Positions 49,109 through 57,894 of a DNA stretch of 64,000 nucleotides are shown here, one piece after another (the stretch's first letter is position 1; each line of letters opens with the position of its first letter). The notes under the pieces are model-generated. The model was not told the DNA's origin and did not search any database. It saw only the letters and a list, made by a program, of their open reading frames with translations. The stretch spans positions 1 to 64,000 of the IMG/VR virus record IMGVR_UViG_3300042332_000310, one strand, 5' to 3'. The translations under genes were made by a program, and so were the position numbers. Origin of the DNA: a virus.

Positions 49109-49345
49109 TTATGTTTTGAATCTTAGTGTAATAGAATTTGTACAATATGTAGTGCTTGACTGAACTTTAATTTGGAAGGCTGTATCAGGCACATCAGTAT
49201 ATCTAATAGCAGTACCAACCGTGAATGAAACACCTGTTTTAGTCCACCCAGCCACAAGAGCACCTGCTGTGTCCAAAGCTGTTAATGTAAAGTTTCCTGT
49301 ATCTAAGCCTTTTGTTGAAAGCGTTACGTCTACTGTTTGAGGCAT
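49109..49345 (-). CDS. Small beta-domain protein, 78 aa
   Basis: All-beta sequence (VDVTLSTKGLDTGNFTLTAL and YCTNSITLRF), like a single Ig- or fibronectin-type domain. Has its own -7 element and lies between the two halves of the tail-hub region. Confidence 0.6.
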   Translation of the reverse strand: MPQTVDVTLSTKGLDTGNFTLTALDTAGALVAGWTKTGVSFTVGTAIRYTDVPDTAFQIKVQSSTTYCTNSITLRFKT

Positions 49346-49365
49346 TGAAATTCAATTTAATGGTT

Positions 49366-49373
49366 CAAAGATA
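49366..49373 (-). promoter_or_regulatory. -7 promoter element TATCTTTG
   Basis: Exact TAnnTTTG, 20 nt before the ATG at 49345. Confidence 0.45.
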
Positions 49374-49378
49374 CGAAT

Positions 49379-51991
49379 TTAAGCGCTACAACTTCCTACA
49401 TTAGTAACATTACCACCACCTGCAGATACCGTATTTTCTACTGCGCATACATTCATAGTCATTCCAGGGCCTACTGAATCATAAACCGTTGAACCACCAC
49501 ATTGTTCGTAAGATATATAGACGTCATAATTACTATCTGGATTATAGATATCGTAAGATGTACAAGTAACTGGATTATAACCACAATATCCAGCAACAAT
49601 TCCATCTTGAGCTCCTGTACGAGTTTGACCCGCTGTTGGAGAACATTGATTTATATCCATTTGTCTGTAGTATCTTACATTGCCCACACACTCATAATAG
49701 TCTTCTATTGGCAGCATGTTTATCCAGTTAGCAGTCGTACTTGGATATGAATTTGCAGGGTTAGCTCCAGTTCCATAATATAAATAATTGCCACCCCCTA
49801 AGTCAACCCTAAATTGTGCAGTATTCATACTACTATAACAAGGATTTGTATTAGCCATTACTGGAGCTTCATAAACAGTACCAGCTGAACAATAATGATA
49901 AGTTCCAGCAGCGGATGTGTAACTAGGAGTTGTTGTATTACATGGAGCTGCTCCATAAACACCGTCTGAATTTCTAGTAGTATTATAAGTAGAAGAGCAT
50001 GGATTTACATCTCTTTGAGGTTGATATGAGGTACAGTCTACACAAACCCTAGCTCCTTCATTTTGCCAGTTTGCAGTTGTTACACAGTTACCATTAGAAG
50101 GAGCTGTATTACCTACGTTTATGTATGTAGCACTAGGAGGTTGATTTAATACATAATTATTAAATGTTGCAGAACAAGGGTTAGTATCTCTAAACACAGC
50201 ATAATTAGCACACTGATAACAAGTATTATAACTTTGAGCTGTTAGTGTAGGTGTAGTAACACAATTCCCATTAGGAGGAGCGGTATTCCCTACATTTACA
50301 TCATTTACTCTATAATTATTGTAAGTAGGACTACAAGGATTGGTATCTCTATATACTAGATAATTTGTACAAGACGAGCATGTATTATATGCCTGGCTTG
50401 TCCAAGCAGCAGTTGTATTACAATCGCCAGCAGGAGGAGCTGTTTGTCCTAAACTAATCGTATTATTTATAAAGTATTCATTCCAAGTAGGAGAACATGC
50501 ATTTCTATCTCTATAAACTAAATACGTTACACAATTATAACAATAATTAAATTCCTGACTAACTAATATCCTATCATCATCTGGATATTCATTTACTGGA
50601 TTAGTGGCATATGTAATAGTGCCATTTGGGCCTCTACTATATTGATTGCCAGTAAAGCATGGATTACTATTTTGATGTATAGCATATTCGTTAATTTGTC
50701 CTCCAATACAAACATAATAAGTACCAATACTTTCACCACTATAATCAGCAGTTGTAATACAATTGCCAGATGCAGGCTGTATTGTATCTATTACTCCATT
50801 TACCTTATACTTGTTATAACTTGTTGAGTTAGGATTAATATCCTTATATACGTCATAAGTAACACAATCTATACAGGTATTATAATTTTGGTCTACCCAT
50901 ACAGGTGTAGTGTCTCCACATTGAAAGCAAGTTGTATTTGTAGTACAAGGAACAACAGGGCTACATCTTGATATATCTAATCCAGTAACAGCTGGAGGAG
51001 TAGTACCACCAGCTACACAAATATATTCAGGAGAATTAGCTTCAACAACTCTTGAAGAAGGATTACCATTACATGCAAAGAATGTAACATCTAATCTATT
51101 TGCAGTTGTATTTGTAACAGTAAAGCAAGAGCAATCTCCAGCTAAAACGCAATCTGAAACTATAGAAATAGCTACTTTATTTGCAGTATTAGCTTTATCT
51201 CTTAAACCTATATAGTATGTTCCATCTACTACGTTAGTGTATTCAGTATTAGGAAGAGTTACATCTACAAATGTACCAGCTAATGCAGCAGCTGCAGTAG
51301 TATAAATTGTATTAGTTATTTGAAAAGTTCCTCCACCTCCAGTAAAAGTATTAGCTCTTATGGTTGATTGACCAGTAAATTCATCACAAACATGATTTAA
51401 TACACAGTTTACAGGCTCTGGTTCACACGCAACAGTATCAGAAGTACTACCCTTTAATCCTCCCGTATCCATTATAGCTATATAATATGTAGCATTATTT
51501 AAATTTTGAAAAGTATAAGATGAAGTAGTCAATGCAAATCTAGTTCCAGACGAATCTAGTCTAGCCAATGCATCTGCTGCAGATACTGTACTTATAGCTA
51601 TAAAACTAAAAGACTTCCATCCTCCAGCAAAATTTGAAACTACTATCTTTCCACTTCCTATGTATGCAGTACAGCTAACTGTAGTTGTCATAGTAATAGG
51701 GTCTGGTATCCAAACAGCAGTTCCAGCTAACTCACACTTAGGCACATAAACAGCAGTCCCTTCTAATGAGCAATTTGGAGTAAATAAGGCGCTTCCTGAC
51801 AACTTACAGTCATTGATTGCTAAAGATGCATTATTAACCTTTACATTGCCTCTAATGGCCGTAAAATGCATTTCAGGGGCATTCCCCTTGAATACACCGT
51901 TTCTGGCTTCCTTATGGTTATTTAATGGTAAGACATCATTAGAATCGTCAAGATTCATGACACCATCTAATGTTTTTATTTCTTTGCCCAT
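49379..51991 (-). CDS. Cys-rich repeat tail protein with hub-type N-terminus, 870 aa
   Basis: Residues 1-60 (LDGVMNLDDSNDVLP, NHKEARNGVFKG, FTAIRGNVKV) match the short upstream gene and the N-terminus of crAss-like tail hub proteins. Three ~13-residue repeats follow (CKLSG.., CSLEG.., CELAG..). From about residue 375 to 640 there are tandem ~45-residue repeats of the type YNTC-x2-C-x2-YxVxRDxNPCSxTYN...GNC-x-TT. Two larger modules, near 300 and at the end, share C-A-N/V patterns. The many Cys imply disulphide-stabilised, extracellular repeats, suggesting a host-contact or spike protein. Confidence 0.6.
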   Translation of the reverse strand: MGKEIKTLDGVMNLDDSNDVLPLNNHKEARNGVFKGNAPEMHFTAIRGNVKVNNASLAINDCKLSGSALFTPNCSLEGTAVYVPKCELAGTAVWIPDPITMTTTVSCTAYIGSGKIVVSNFAGGWKSFSFIAISTVSAADALARLDSSGTRFALTTSSYTFQNLNNATYYIAIMDTGGLKGSTSDTVACEPEPVNCVLNHVCDEFTGQSTIRANTFTGGGGTFQITNTIYTTAAAALAGTFVDVTLPNTEYTNVVDGTYYIGLRDKANTANKVAISIVSDCVLAGDCSCFTVTNTTANRLDVTFFACNGNPSSRVVEANSPEYICVAGGTTPPAVTGLDISRCSPVVPCTTNTTCFQCGDTTPVWVDQNYNTCIDCVTYDVYKDINPNSTSYNKYKVNGVIDTIQPASGNCITTADYSGESIGTYYVCIGGQINEYAIHQNSNPCFTGNQYSRGPNGTITYATNPVNEYPDDDRILVSQEFNYCYNCVTYLVYRDRNACSPTWNEYFINNTISLGQTAPPAGDCNTTAAWTSQAYNTCSSCTNYLVYRDTNPCSPTYNNYRVNDVNVGNTAPPNGNCVTTPTLTAQSYNTCYQCANYAVFRDTNPCSATFNNYVLNQPPSATYINVGNTAPSNGNCVTTANWQNEGARVCVDCTSYQPQRDVNPCSSTYNTTRNSDGVYGAAPCNTTTPSYTSAAGTYHYCSAGTVYEAPVMANTNPCYSSMNTAQFRVDLGGGNYLYYGTGANPANSYPSTTANWINMLPIEDYYECVGNVRYYRQMDINQCSPTAGQTRTGAQDGIVAGYCGYNPVTCTSYDIYNPDSNYDVYISYEQCGGSTVYDSVGPGMTMNVCAVENTVSAGGGNVTNVGSCSA

Positions 51992-51992
51992 T

Positions 51993-52184
51993 TTAAGGTC
52001 TGTCGTTTGTTTTTAAATTACTATTAGTAATCTTAGTATTACCTCTTATTGCCTGAAATTTAATTAATCCCTGAGTACCTCTAAAAACGCCATTCCTTGC
52101 TTCCTTATGATGAGAAGAAGGAAAAGTGTCTCTTGGGTCATCAAGATTCATGACACCGCTAAATGTCTTTTTCTCAAATCTCAT
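51993..52184 (-). CDS. Short tail-hub N-terminal domain paralogue, 63 aa
   Basis: FSGVMNLDDPRDTFPSSHHK, EARNGVFRG and FQAIRGNTKITNSNL align residue by residue with positions 7-58 of the 870-aa neighbour. The gene ends just after the shared part, so it is either a truncated duplicate or a functional stand-alone domain. Its frame is intact and its start directly follows the upstream gene (1 nt), which favours a functional gene. Confidence 0.65.
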   Translation of the reverse strand: MRFEKKTFSGVMNLDDPRDTFPSSHHKEARNGVFRGTQGLIKFQAIRGNTKITNSNLKTNDRP

Positions 52185-52185
52185 A

Positions 52186-52956
52186 TTATGATTTAGCTAC
52201 AAGTTTGCTTCCCATTCTTATTACCTCATTTGCATCCCATAGCATAACAGGGTTTTCACGTAGGTTGGCATTTCTTTTTTGATTATAGTATTCTTTTCTT
52301 CTAAGTTGTTTATCACCAAGACTAGCTCTTCTACCCAACGGTAAATGCTCTATATCTTTCCAAGCTATAAAAGCTAAAACAGCTTCTCTAATCTGAACAG
52401 GAATTTTATAGTCAACATCATCTGCTGGAGATGATAAATATTCTAATACTACATAATCATACCCATATTCATTATCTAAATATATAAGTCCTTGTTCTTC
52501 ATCTACATCAAACTCTCCAGCCGCATTTAAAACAGAACCTGTACCAAATATATTTACATATCTAGCTCCATCAAAATAATTTACAAAAGCTAAATCTTGA
52601 AGTCTATATGTATTTCCTGTGCTGTTGTCAGTATTGCTTGTTAATCTATCTGTTTGATTTATTTTATAAGAACTTAAATTTTTATTTCTTCTTAAAGTAG
52701 ATACTTCACCCTTTTGGTTAAAAATACCAATTTTAGAAAATCCTACATAATCAGAAGGTAGACTTACTGTCTTATTTGCATTTACTACTAATTTAACAGT
52801 TTTAGTAGTTCCATATACATCCATTCCCATTTCTTCTACACCTCTAACTCCAATAGTCCATAATCTTCTATAGTCTGAATTAGAAAGCCTAGCTTGGTCT
52901 ATATACTGATATATTACCTCTGATAATCCAACCCATTTTGCAGTATCTTTTGCCAT
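52186..52956 (-). CDS. Connector/tail-tube-like structural protein, 256 aa
   Basis: SEVIYQYIDQARLSNSDYRR, SLPSDYVGFSKIGIFNQKGE, EFDVDEEQGLIYLD and AFIAWKDIEHLPLGRR are features of a structural family typical of Bacteroidota podoviruses, between the capsid and tail hub. Probably a ring or neck protein. Exact role inferred from order. Confidence 0.6.
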   Translation of the reverse strand: MAKDTAKWVGLSEVIYQYIDQARLSNSDYRRLWTIGVRGVEEMGMDVYGTTKTVKLVVNANKTVSLPSDYVGFSKIGIFNQKGEVSTLRRNKNLSSYKINQTDRLTSNTDNSTGNTYRLQDLAFVNYFDGARYVNIFGTGSVLNAAGEFDVDEEQGLIYLDNEYGYDYVVLEYLSSPADDVDYKIPVQIREAVLAFIAWKDIEHLPLGRRASLGDKQLRRKEYYNQKRNANLRENPVMLWDANEVIRMGSKLVAKS

Positions 52957-52961
52957 ATTAA

Positions 52962-53585
52962 TTATAATTTATCTAAGCCATCATTTGTTGAATCTTGAGG
53001 AGTTGCTTTTCTTGGTCTTAATTGTCCCATTACAAGATTAATAATATCTGTTATATACTCTTGAGGAACATTTAATTCCGCATCCATATCTGAAGTTTCA
53101 GTACTAACCATTCTAACTATAGCAAATCTTCCAACTAAATTAGTGTAACTTTTAAACCATAGTTTTTTACCTTCTGCCCAATAGAATATTTTACTAGGAG
53201 GTTGTTTTAAGCTATCCATATAATCTAACTCTCTAACAGAAATAGGTATTGGTGATTTAGCAAGACCTGTTGATGTTGGGAATGTTACAGTAGATATACC
53301 ATATCCTCTAGCTAGTCCAAGTGGAACTTGAGGTAAGTCTAATGAATAATATCCTGTATCATTATCTCTTGTTATAGCAAGATTTTTAAATGTCAAATAA
53401 AATACATCACTAACAGTTTCTATACCATCAAGCTTAATTGAGTCTGTATAGTTTATTTTAGCCATGTAAGCTAATGCCTGGTTAATATACAGATTGATTT
53501 CTTTCTCTGTGATATTTGCGTCATCTGTAGGGACTCCTCCGTACAACATACGTCTTATCTGTTCTATTAATACTTTTCTAGTCAT
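52962..53585 (-). CDS. Connector-type structural protein, 207 aa
   Basis: Starts with a helical adaptor-like part (KEINLYINQALAYMAKINYT), then a beta domain (FYLTFKNLAITRDNDTGYYS) and KIFYWAEGKKLWFKS, and ends helical (EYITDIINLVMGQL). Resembles the gene downstream and is likely another ring or adaptor protein. One-base overlap with its upstream neighbour. Confidence 0.58.
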   Translation of the reverse strand: MTRKVLIEQIRRMLYGGVPTDDANITEKEINLYINQALAYMAKINYTDSIKLDGIETVSDVFYLTFKNLAITRDNDTGYYSLDLPQVPLGLARGYGISTVTFPTSTGLAKSPIPISVRELDYMDSLKQPPSKIFYWAEGKKLWFKSYTNLVGRFAIVRMVSTETSDMDAELNVPQEYITDIINLVMGQLRPRKATPQDSTNDGLDKL

Positions 53586-54280
53586 TATTGACCTTCATTT
53601 TTAATTGTTTGAGAAGCTCTAATCAAGTCTACATCTTTTAAATTAATACCTATTAATCCTACTGCTATATAAATTATCTCATTCATATCTGCTTCTCCCC
53701 ACTCTGGATTTACAGAGCCAGTAGAAGGTATAAGTGTTTTACCTGTAGGAAGTGTAGCGCCTTGAGGTAAATGAACTAAGTCATCATAATAAGCCCATAC
53801 CATTTTATTTGGAGTTCTTATGTATCCTACTATTACGCTATTATTTACTAATGGAAATAGCTTTAATGTACTTCCAACTTCCATATACACTGGGTCTGCG
53901 GCTGTTGGTGCATCTATTGGATTAGTTAAATGAGTAGCTAAATTATCATCAAATACTTTTTTAACAGGCCTATTTGCAGTTGTTCTTACTGAAGTTATAG
54001 CCCATGCTGTAGCAGGTTTTGTAACTATTCCTAAAGTAGCACTTAAATTCACCTCTGTATAAAACTTAGAAAGCCTATCAGATACTGAAGAATTTACCAT
54101 TAATCCAGCAGGACTTTTTCTGTTATTACTGTTTATATTACCAGTACCATCAACGATAGATTCAATATATTGGTTTTGAGCCATATTGATTATCATATTG
54201 AAATCGTCTGGTGCAATGTATGTACCTTGATATTTATCTACCAAGTACGATACTATTTTGTATGCTTCATCTATAGTCAT
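53585..54280 (-). CDS. Head-tail adaptor-like protein, 231 aa
   Basis: TIDEAYKIVSYLVDKYQGTY, PDDFNMIINMAQNQYIESI and a beta core (GSTLKLFPLVNNSVIVGYIR) with a helical end. Order after the capsid and the 306-aa gene suggests the adaptor under the portal. The -7 element ends only 4 nt before its ATG. Confidence 0.58.
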   Translation of the reverse strand: MTIDEAYKIVSYLVDKYQGTYIAPDDFNMIINMAQNQYIESIVDGTGNINSNNRKSPAGLMVNSSVSDRLSKFYTEVNLSATLGIVTKPATAWAITSVRTTANRPVKKVFDDNLATHLTNPIDAPTAADPVYMEVGSTLKLFPLVNNSVIVGYIRTPNKMVWAYYDDLVHLPQGATLPTGKTLIPSTGSVNPEWGEADMNEIIYIAVGLIGINLKDVDLIRASQTIKNEGQ

Positions 54281-54284
54281 AATG

Positions 54285-54292
54285 CAAATATA
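54285..54292 (-). promoter_or_regulatory. -7 promoter element TATATTTG
   Basis: Exact element 4 nt before the start codon, directly after a terminator hairpin; implies a new, nearly leaderless transcript. Confidence 0.5.
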
Positions 54293-54295
54293 AAC

Positions 54296-54324
54296 AAAAA
54301 AAGCCCCACCGAGAACGGCAGGGC
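54296..54324 (-). terminator. Terminator between structural transcripts
   Basis: On the minus strand GCCC-TG-CCG / CGG-TG-GGGC arms surround a TTCT loop (54303-54324) and are followed by T7 (54296-54302). The inner TG/TG mismatch is bulged. Confidence 0.7.
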
Positions 54325-54356
54325 GTAACCAATGAAACCATATAACACAAAGCGAC

Positions 54357-55277
54357 TTAATTATTGATTATATGCTTAATTTGAGAATAGAATTCTTTTC
54401 CTTTCTCAGTCAAGCAAAATTCAGCCAAAAACTGTAACGGCTCTTTACCGTCAGGTATTTGTGCAATATATGATTTACTATCCCCCCAGATAGCTTGCCC
54501 TTTTACAGAGCTGGTATCAACAAGACCACTAGCCATAGCCTTCTGTACTACGTACTGAATCTTAACCAATGGGTTATTGTATGTCTTAATGAACATATCA
54601 GGATTCTTATCGGCAACATTTAGATAATCAAATCTAATAGCCTTTTCTCCTCTTTCTACACTTTGAGCATTTACAAATTTAACTCCTAAATATTTAGCAT
54701 GAGGAATCATCATATCTAAAGGAGCATCCATAGCTATTCTCATAGCATCCATGCGGACTTCTGCCTTTTCCATATTCTTTGTTTCCTCAGCTTGGAAATC
54801 TAGCATTTTATATAAAGGCTTACTTCCAGCCATTCTGTTCTTTACATCAACATTCATGTTGCTCTTTTTCAAGAACTCCAATAATGAAGGCTTGTTTGAT
54901 GGAACTCTTAAGTATCCATTTACAAATCTTACATCAGGTCTTTGACGTTGCTTTTGCTCTGACAGATGCTCTTGGTCTTCTACCCATATGCTAGAAACTC
55001 CTTCTAAGTATCTAATATTTCTTTCTGTACCTGTTTCTTCATCATAAATAATGTCTTCATTCTTAATCAAATAATTCTCAGGGTAAGGCAACTTACCTGG
55101 AGTGGTTACATAGAAAGTTTGAATTAATTGAAATACGTAAAAATCTGGTTTCTTAGCTTGCTTTTTAGGAACATCAACTACGATGTCAACTACTTCGCTA
55201 ATTTGTGTTGCTGTTGGCTCTACATCAATGATATTGCCTTCAGCGTCAATTGTTTGCTTTTTAATTGCTTTTGCCAT
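54357..55277 (-). CDS. Head-region protein, 306 aa
   Basis: A Lys-rich start, then FYVFQLIQTFYVTTPGKLPY, VRFVNGYLRVPSNKPSLLEF and a helical part ending FCLTEKGKEFYSQIKHI. No domain name. It is its own transcription unit, with a promoter 20 nt upstream and terminators on both sides, so it may be needed in high amount, for example as a decoration or minor head protein. Confidence 0.5.
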   Translation of the reverse strand: MAKAIKKQTIDAEGNIIDVEPTATQISEVVDIVVDVPKKQAKKPDFYVFQLIQTFYVTTPGKLPYPENYLIKNEDIIYDEETGTERNIRYLEGVSSIWVEDQEHLSEQKQRQRPDVRFVNGYLRVPSNKPSLLEFLKKSNMNVDVKNRMAGSKPLYKMLDFQAEETKNMEKAEVRMDAMRIAMDAPLDMMIPHAKYLGVKFVNAQSVERGEKAIRFDYLNVADKNPDMFIKTYNNPLVKIQYVVQKAMASGLVDTSSVKGQAIWGDSKSYIAQIPDGKEPLQFLAEFCLTEKGKEFYSQIKHIINN

Positions 55278-55297
55278 AATGGTTATTTTGTGTTATG

Positions 55298-55305
55298 CAA
55301 ATATA
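55298..55305 (-). promoter_or_regulatory. -7 promoter element TATATTTG
   Basis: Exact element followed by C, 20 nt before ATG 55277, and just after the terminator of the capsid gene. Confidence 0.5.
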
Positions 55306-55308
55306 GGT

Positions 55309-55342
55309 AAAAAAGAAAACCCCACCATTTCTGGCAGGGTTT
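55309..55342 (-). terminator. Terminator after the major capsid gene
   Basis: On the minus strand AAACCC-TG-CCA / TGG-TG-GGGTTT surround a GAAA tetraloop (55317-55342) and are followed by a T-rich run (55309-55316). Confidence 0.7.
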
Positions 55343-55363
55343 CCTATATGTATCTTGTTAAAA

Positions 55364-56707
55364 TTAGCTCTTAACTGAGATGTATTGGTTTGCACCAAAC
55401 ACTTGGATACCGCAGTATGCCATGTGGTGTACATTCAATTCCATCTTGTCAGAAGTTGGAACTTTAGCTAATGCACCAGTTTCCCAAACTTTAACATCTT
55501 TTCCAGCCTCTACTTCGTTAGTAACGATACGTAAAGAAGGAATCTTATCTCCGTTTGCTGCATCTCTTCCCTCTTTCATTGGGATTAAGATACCGCTGTT
55601 CTTGTAGTACTCAGTTGTTGGAGCAACACCGTATACAGCTTCAGCATTGAATGGTAAGTACTTCTTCAAGTGGAAAGTTGTACCGTCAATCTTCAATGAA
55701 TCAAAACCGTATTTAACAGCTAATTCTTGAGAACCACCTGCATTAGCCCAAACAATAGCACCATTTTGGTACTTAGTGAATAAAGCGTCATCAACTACAG
55801 TTCTTAAGTAAGAATCCATCAAGAAGTGATACTCTTGAGCACCACCATTGAAATCAGCTAAACGAGCTAAAGCATGGAAGTCATCAATTGTGAAACCGCT
55901 AGAAGAAGCATTCCACTGATAAGTTTGACCACCAGCCTCAATTTGAGGAACTAAACCTGTAGCACCAACTGTTCCAGTGATGTTATCTGTAGGCTTACCA
56001 AACATTAACTTGAATTCTTTGTTGTTCATGAAACGACGAACAGCTTCATCTAAACCTTTGTAGGTATAGTAAGCTTGGCCATCTACATTGAAATACAATT
56101 CTTCAATCTTAGCACGGTCAGTGATAGAGAAATCTTCACGGATTTCAGTTGTGTAGAAAGTTTTCTTTTCAGTCAAACCTGTTAAAGTGTTGAATTTGCT
56201 AGATGCTTCACCAGCTTCTGTGATACCACGGAATAACAAGAATGCAGTAGAATCAGCACCTAAGTCTGTGTTTGCATCAATTGCAGCGCTTAAAGGCTTG
56301 ATTGTGCAAGCAGTAGCAGAAGCTACAGCAGTGATTTTGTACTGAACGCCAGTTGCAGCATTCTCAACAACTTCACCAACACGTAATGGAGACTTTCCGT
56401 TATCAACGAATGAATTAGAGATTACTACATCAATAGCAGCACCAGCAGCAACATTTGTTAATGCACCACCGTTTAATTGTACTGCAGAATGTAATTTACC
56501 CTTAGATTCAAAGTGGAAGAATTCTCTTGAAGGAACTGTAGCTTTCATTCCTAACGCCTCAAGTAATTGAGTGTAGTTTTGAGAGCCATACTTCTCAATA
56601 AACTTATCGTAGTATTGAGGTTTTAAAATAGACAAATCAGACACGAATTGACGTGTAACTTGTCCGCTGGTAGGTTGTACGCTACCTGGTTGTAATGGAG
56701 CTGGCAT
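55364..56707 (-). CDS. Major capsid protein
   Basis: 447 aa. Placed after terminase, portal and scaffold-like genes and followed by a strong terminator, as expected for the most expressed structural gene. FVSDLSILKPQYYDKFIEKY near the start, an E-loop-like acidic stretch, and the repeated pattern of beta strands are consistent with an HK97-fold capsid protein. Codon use is smoother (more GC-containing Ala, Gly, Lys codons) than in neighbours, consistent with high expression. Confidence 0.75.
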   Translation of the reverse strand: MPAPLQPGSVQPTSGQVTRQFVSDLSILKPQYYDKFIEKYGSQNYTQLLEALGMKATVPSREFFHFESKGKLHSAVQLNGGALTNVAAGAAIDVVISNSFVDNGKSPLRVGEVVENAATGVQYKITAVASATACTIKPLSAAIDANTDLGADSTAFLLFRGITEAGEASSKFNTLTGLTEKKTFYTTEIREDFSITDRAKIEELYFNVDGQAYYTYKGLDEAVRRFMNNKEFKLMFGKPTDNITGTVGATGLVPQIEAGGQTYQWNASSSGFTIDDFHALARLADFNGGAQEYHFLMDSYLRTVVDDALFTKYQNGAIVWANAGGSQELAVKYGFDSLKIDGTTFHLKKYLPFNAEAVYGVAPTTEYYKNSGILIPMKEGRDAANGDKIPSLRIVTNEVEAGKDVKVWETGALAKVPTSDKMELNVHHMAYCGIQVFGANQYISVKS

Positions 56708-56739
56708 AATTAAATGTTTTTATCCTTTTATTAAAATTG

Positions 56740-57861
56740 TTATAAACTAAACATTTTGCTTACCATGCTATCAAAATCACTTGTATTAGAAACAGCAGCC
56801 GTCCTAGGCGTATTACTGTAATCAATATTTTTCATCCCCTTTAATAAGTCTGCCTTTGCTTTGCTTACCGCTTGGGTAACCATAGAATTAACAATCTTAT
56901 CTCTGTTTTGTAAGAAGTAGACGTCTTCTGCTAATTGCTTGGTATCGTACTTACCATCCTTGTAGTAACGAGGCCCATAAAAAGACTCTAAGTCAAAATC
57001 TTTCAAATCATTCTGAAGTTGCAATTTCTCTTCTGCTGACAGAGAGTATTTGCCGTCAAACTGGACTTCCTCGTCTTTGTAATTGACGTTAAACCCTTCA
57101 AAATTTTTCAATCCATCTGAAATGCTATTTTCATACATTTCTCTAGATTGTTGATAGACCTTTGATTGTTCTTCTTCTTGAGATTTCAAATACTGACTCA
57201 CAATATCTTCCGCATTAACGGTAGACTGAGACTGTTCTTGAAATTGACTCAAGATATCTGGAAAGCTAATGTCCTGTTTTAATGTTTGCAAGTAGTCTTT
57301 CGCTTCACCCACAGCCTTCTTCAACTCTCTTGCAATCGCTTTTTCTTGCTTCTCAATTTGCTTGTTTTTAGCAGCAATTTCGCTATCAGTCATTAAAGAT
57401 TCATCAAAATCTTTATCAACTAAATACTTAGAAGCAAACTCTTCTTCAATTTCTTCTGGGCTTAAATCTGGGTAGTCATAAGCTATTTTAAGCTTTAATA
57501 CATCAGAATCATTCATTTTATCTAGCTCAGAAAGAACTTTTTGTTCATATAAGATATCTGCTACATCACTAATGTTACCATTAGTTAAGTTTTCATATAT
57601 CTCTTTTGCTACTTCATTTTCCCATTCAAAACTAATTTTTGATGGTTCTGATGTTTCACTTACCTTCTCTTCTGTAGTAACTGGTGTTGATTCAGTAGCT
57701 TCAGTAGTATTAGGTGTTTGAGTTGATTCAGTAGTTTCTGTAGCTTCAGTAGTTTCTGTAGCTGTTTCTGTCTGAATTTCCTCATTTGTTGTTTCGGTTG
57801 ATGCTGTAGTTTCTGTTGAGTAACTTGATACATCAAACGGATTGATTTCTTGCTCTGTCAT
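56740..57861 (-). CDS. Scaffold-like acidic protein, 373 aa
   Basis: ATG 57861 is used because the longer frame would start within the -7 element (57883-57890). The first 80 residues are a Thr/Glu low-complexity region (TETATETTEATETTESTQ). The rest is highly charged and helical with coiled-coil potential, ending in SDFDSMVSKMFSL, which could be the hook that binds the capsid protein. Position between portal and capsid matches scaffolding proteins. No protease motif seen. Confidence 0.65.
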   Translation of the reverse strand: MTEQEINPFDVSSYSTETTASTETTNEEIQTETATETTEATETTESTQTPNTTEATESTPVTTEEKVSETSEPSKISFEWENEVAKEIYENLTNGNISDVADILYEQKVLSELDKMNDSDVLKLKIAYDYPDLSPEEIEEEFASKYLVDKDFDESLMTDSEIAAKNKQIEKQEKAIARELKKAVGEAKDYLQTLKQDISFPDILSQFQEQSQSTVNAEDIVSQYLKSQEEEQSKVYQQSREMYENSISDGLKNFEGFNVNYKDEEVQFDGKYSLSAEEKLQLQNDLKDFDLESFYGPRYYKDGKYDTKQLAEDVYFLQNRDKIVNSMVTQAVSKAKADLLKGMKNIDYSNTPRTAAVSNTSDFDSMVSKMFSL

Positions 57862-57882
57862 TTTGGTTTGGTTTATATTATG

Positions 57883-57890
57883 CAAATATA
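57883..57890 (-). promoter_or_regulatory. -7 promoter element TATATTTG before scaffold and capsid
   Basis: Exact element followed by C, 21 nt before ATG 57861; probably drives the scaffold-capsid transcript that ends at the terminator 55309-55342. Confidence 0.55.
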
Positions 57891-57894
57891 TAAA

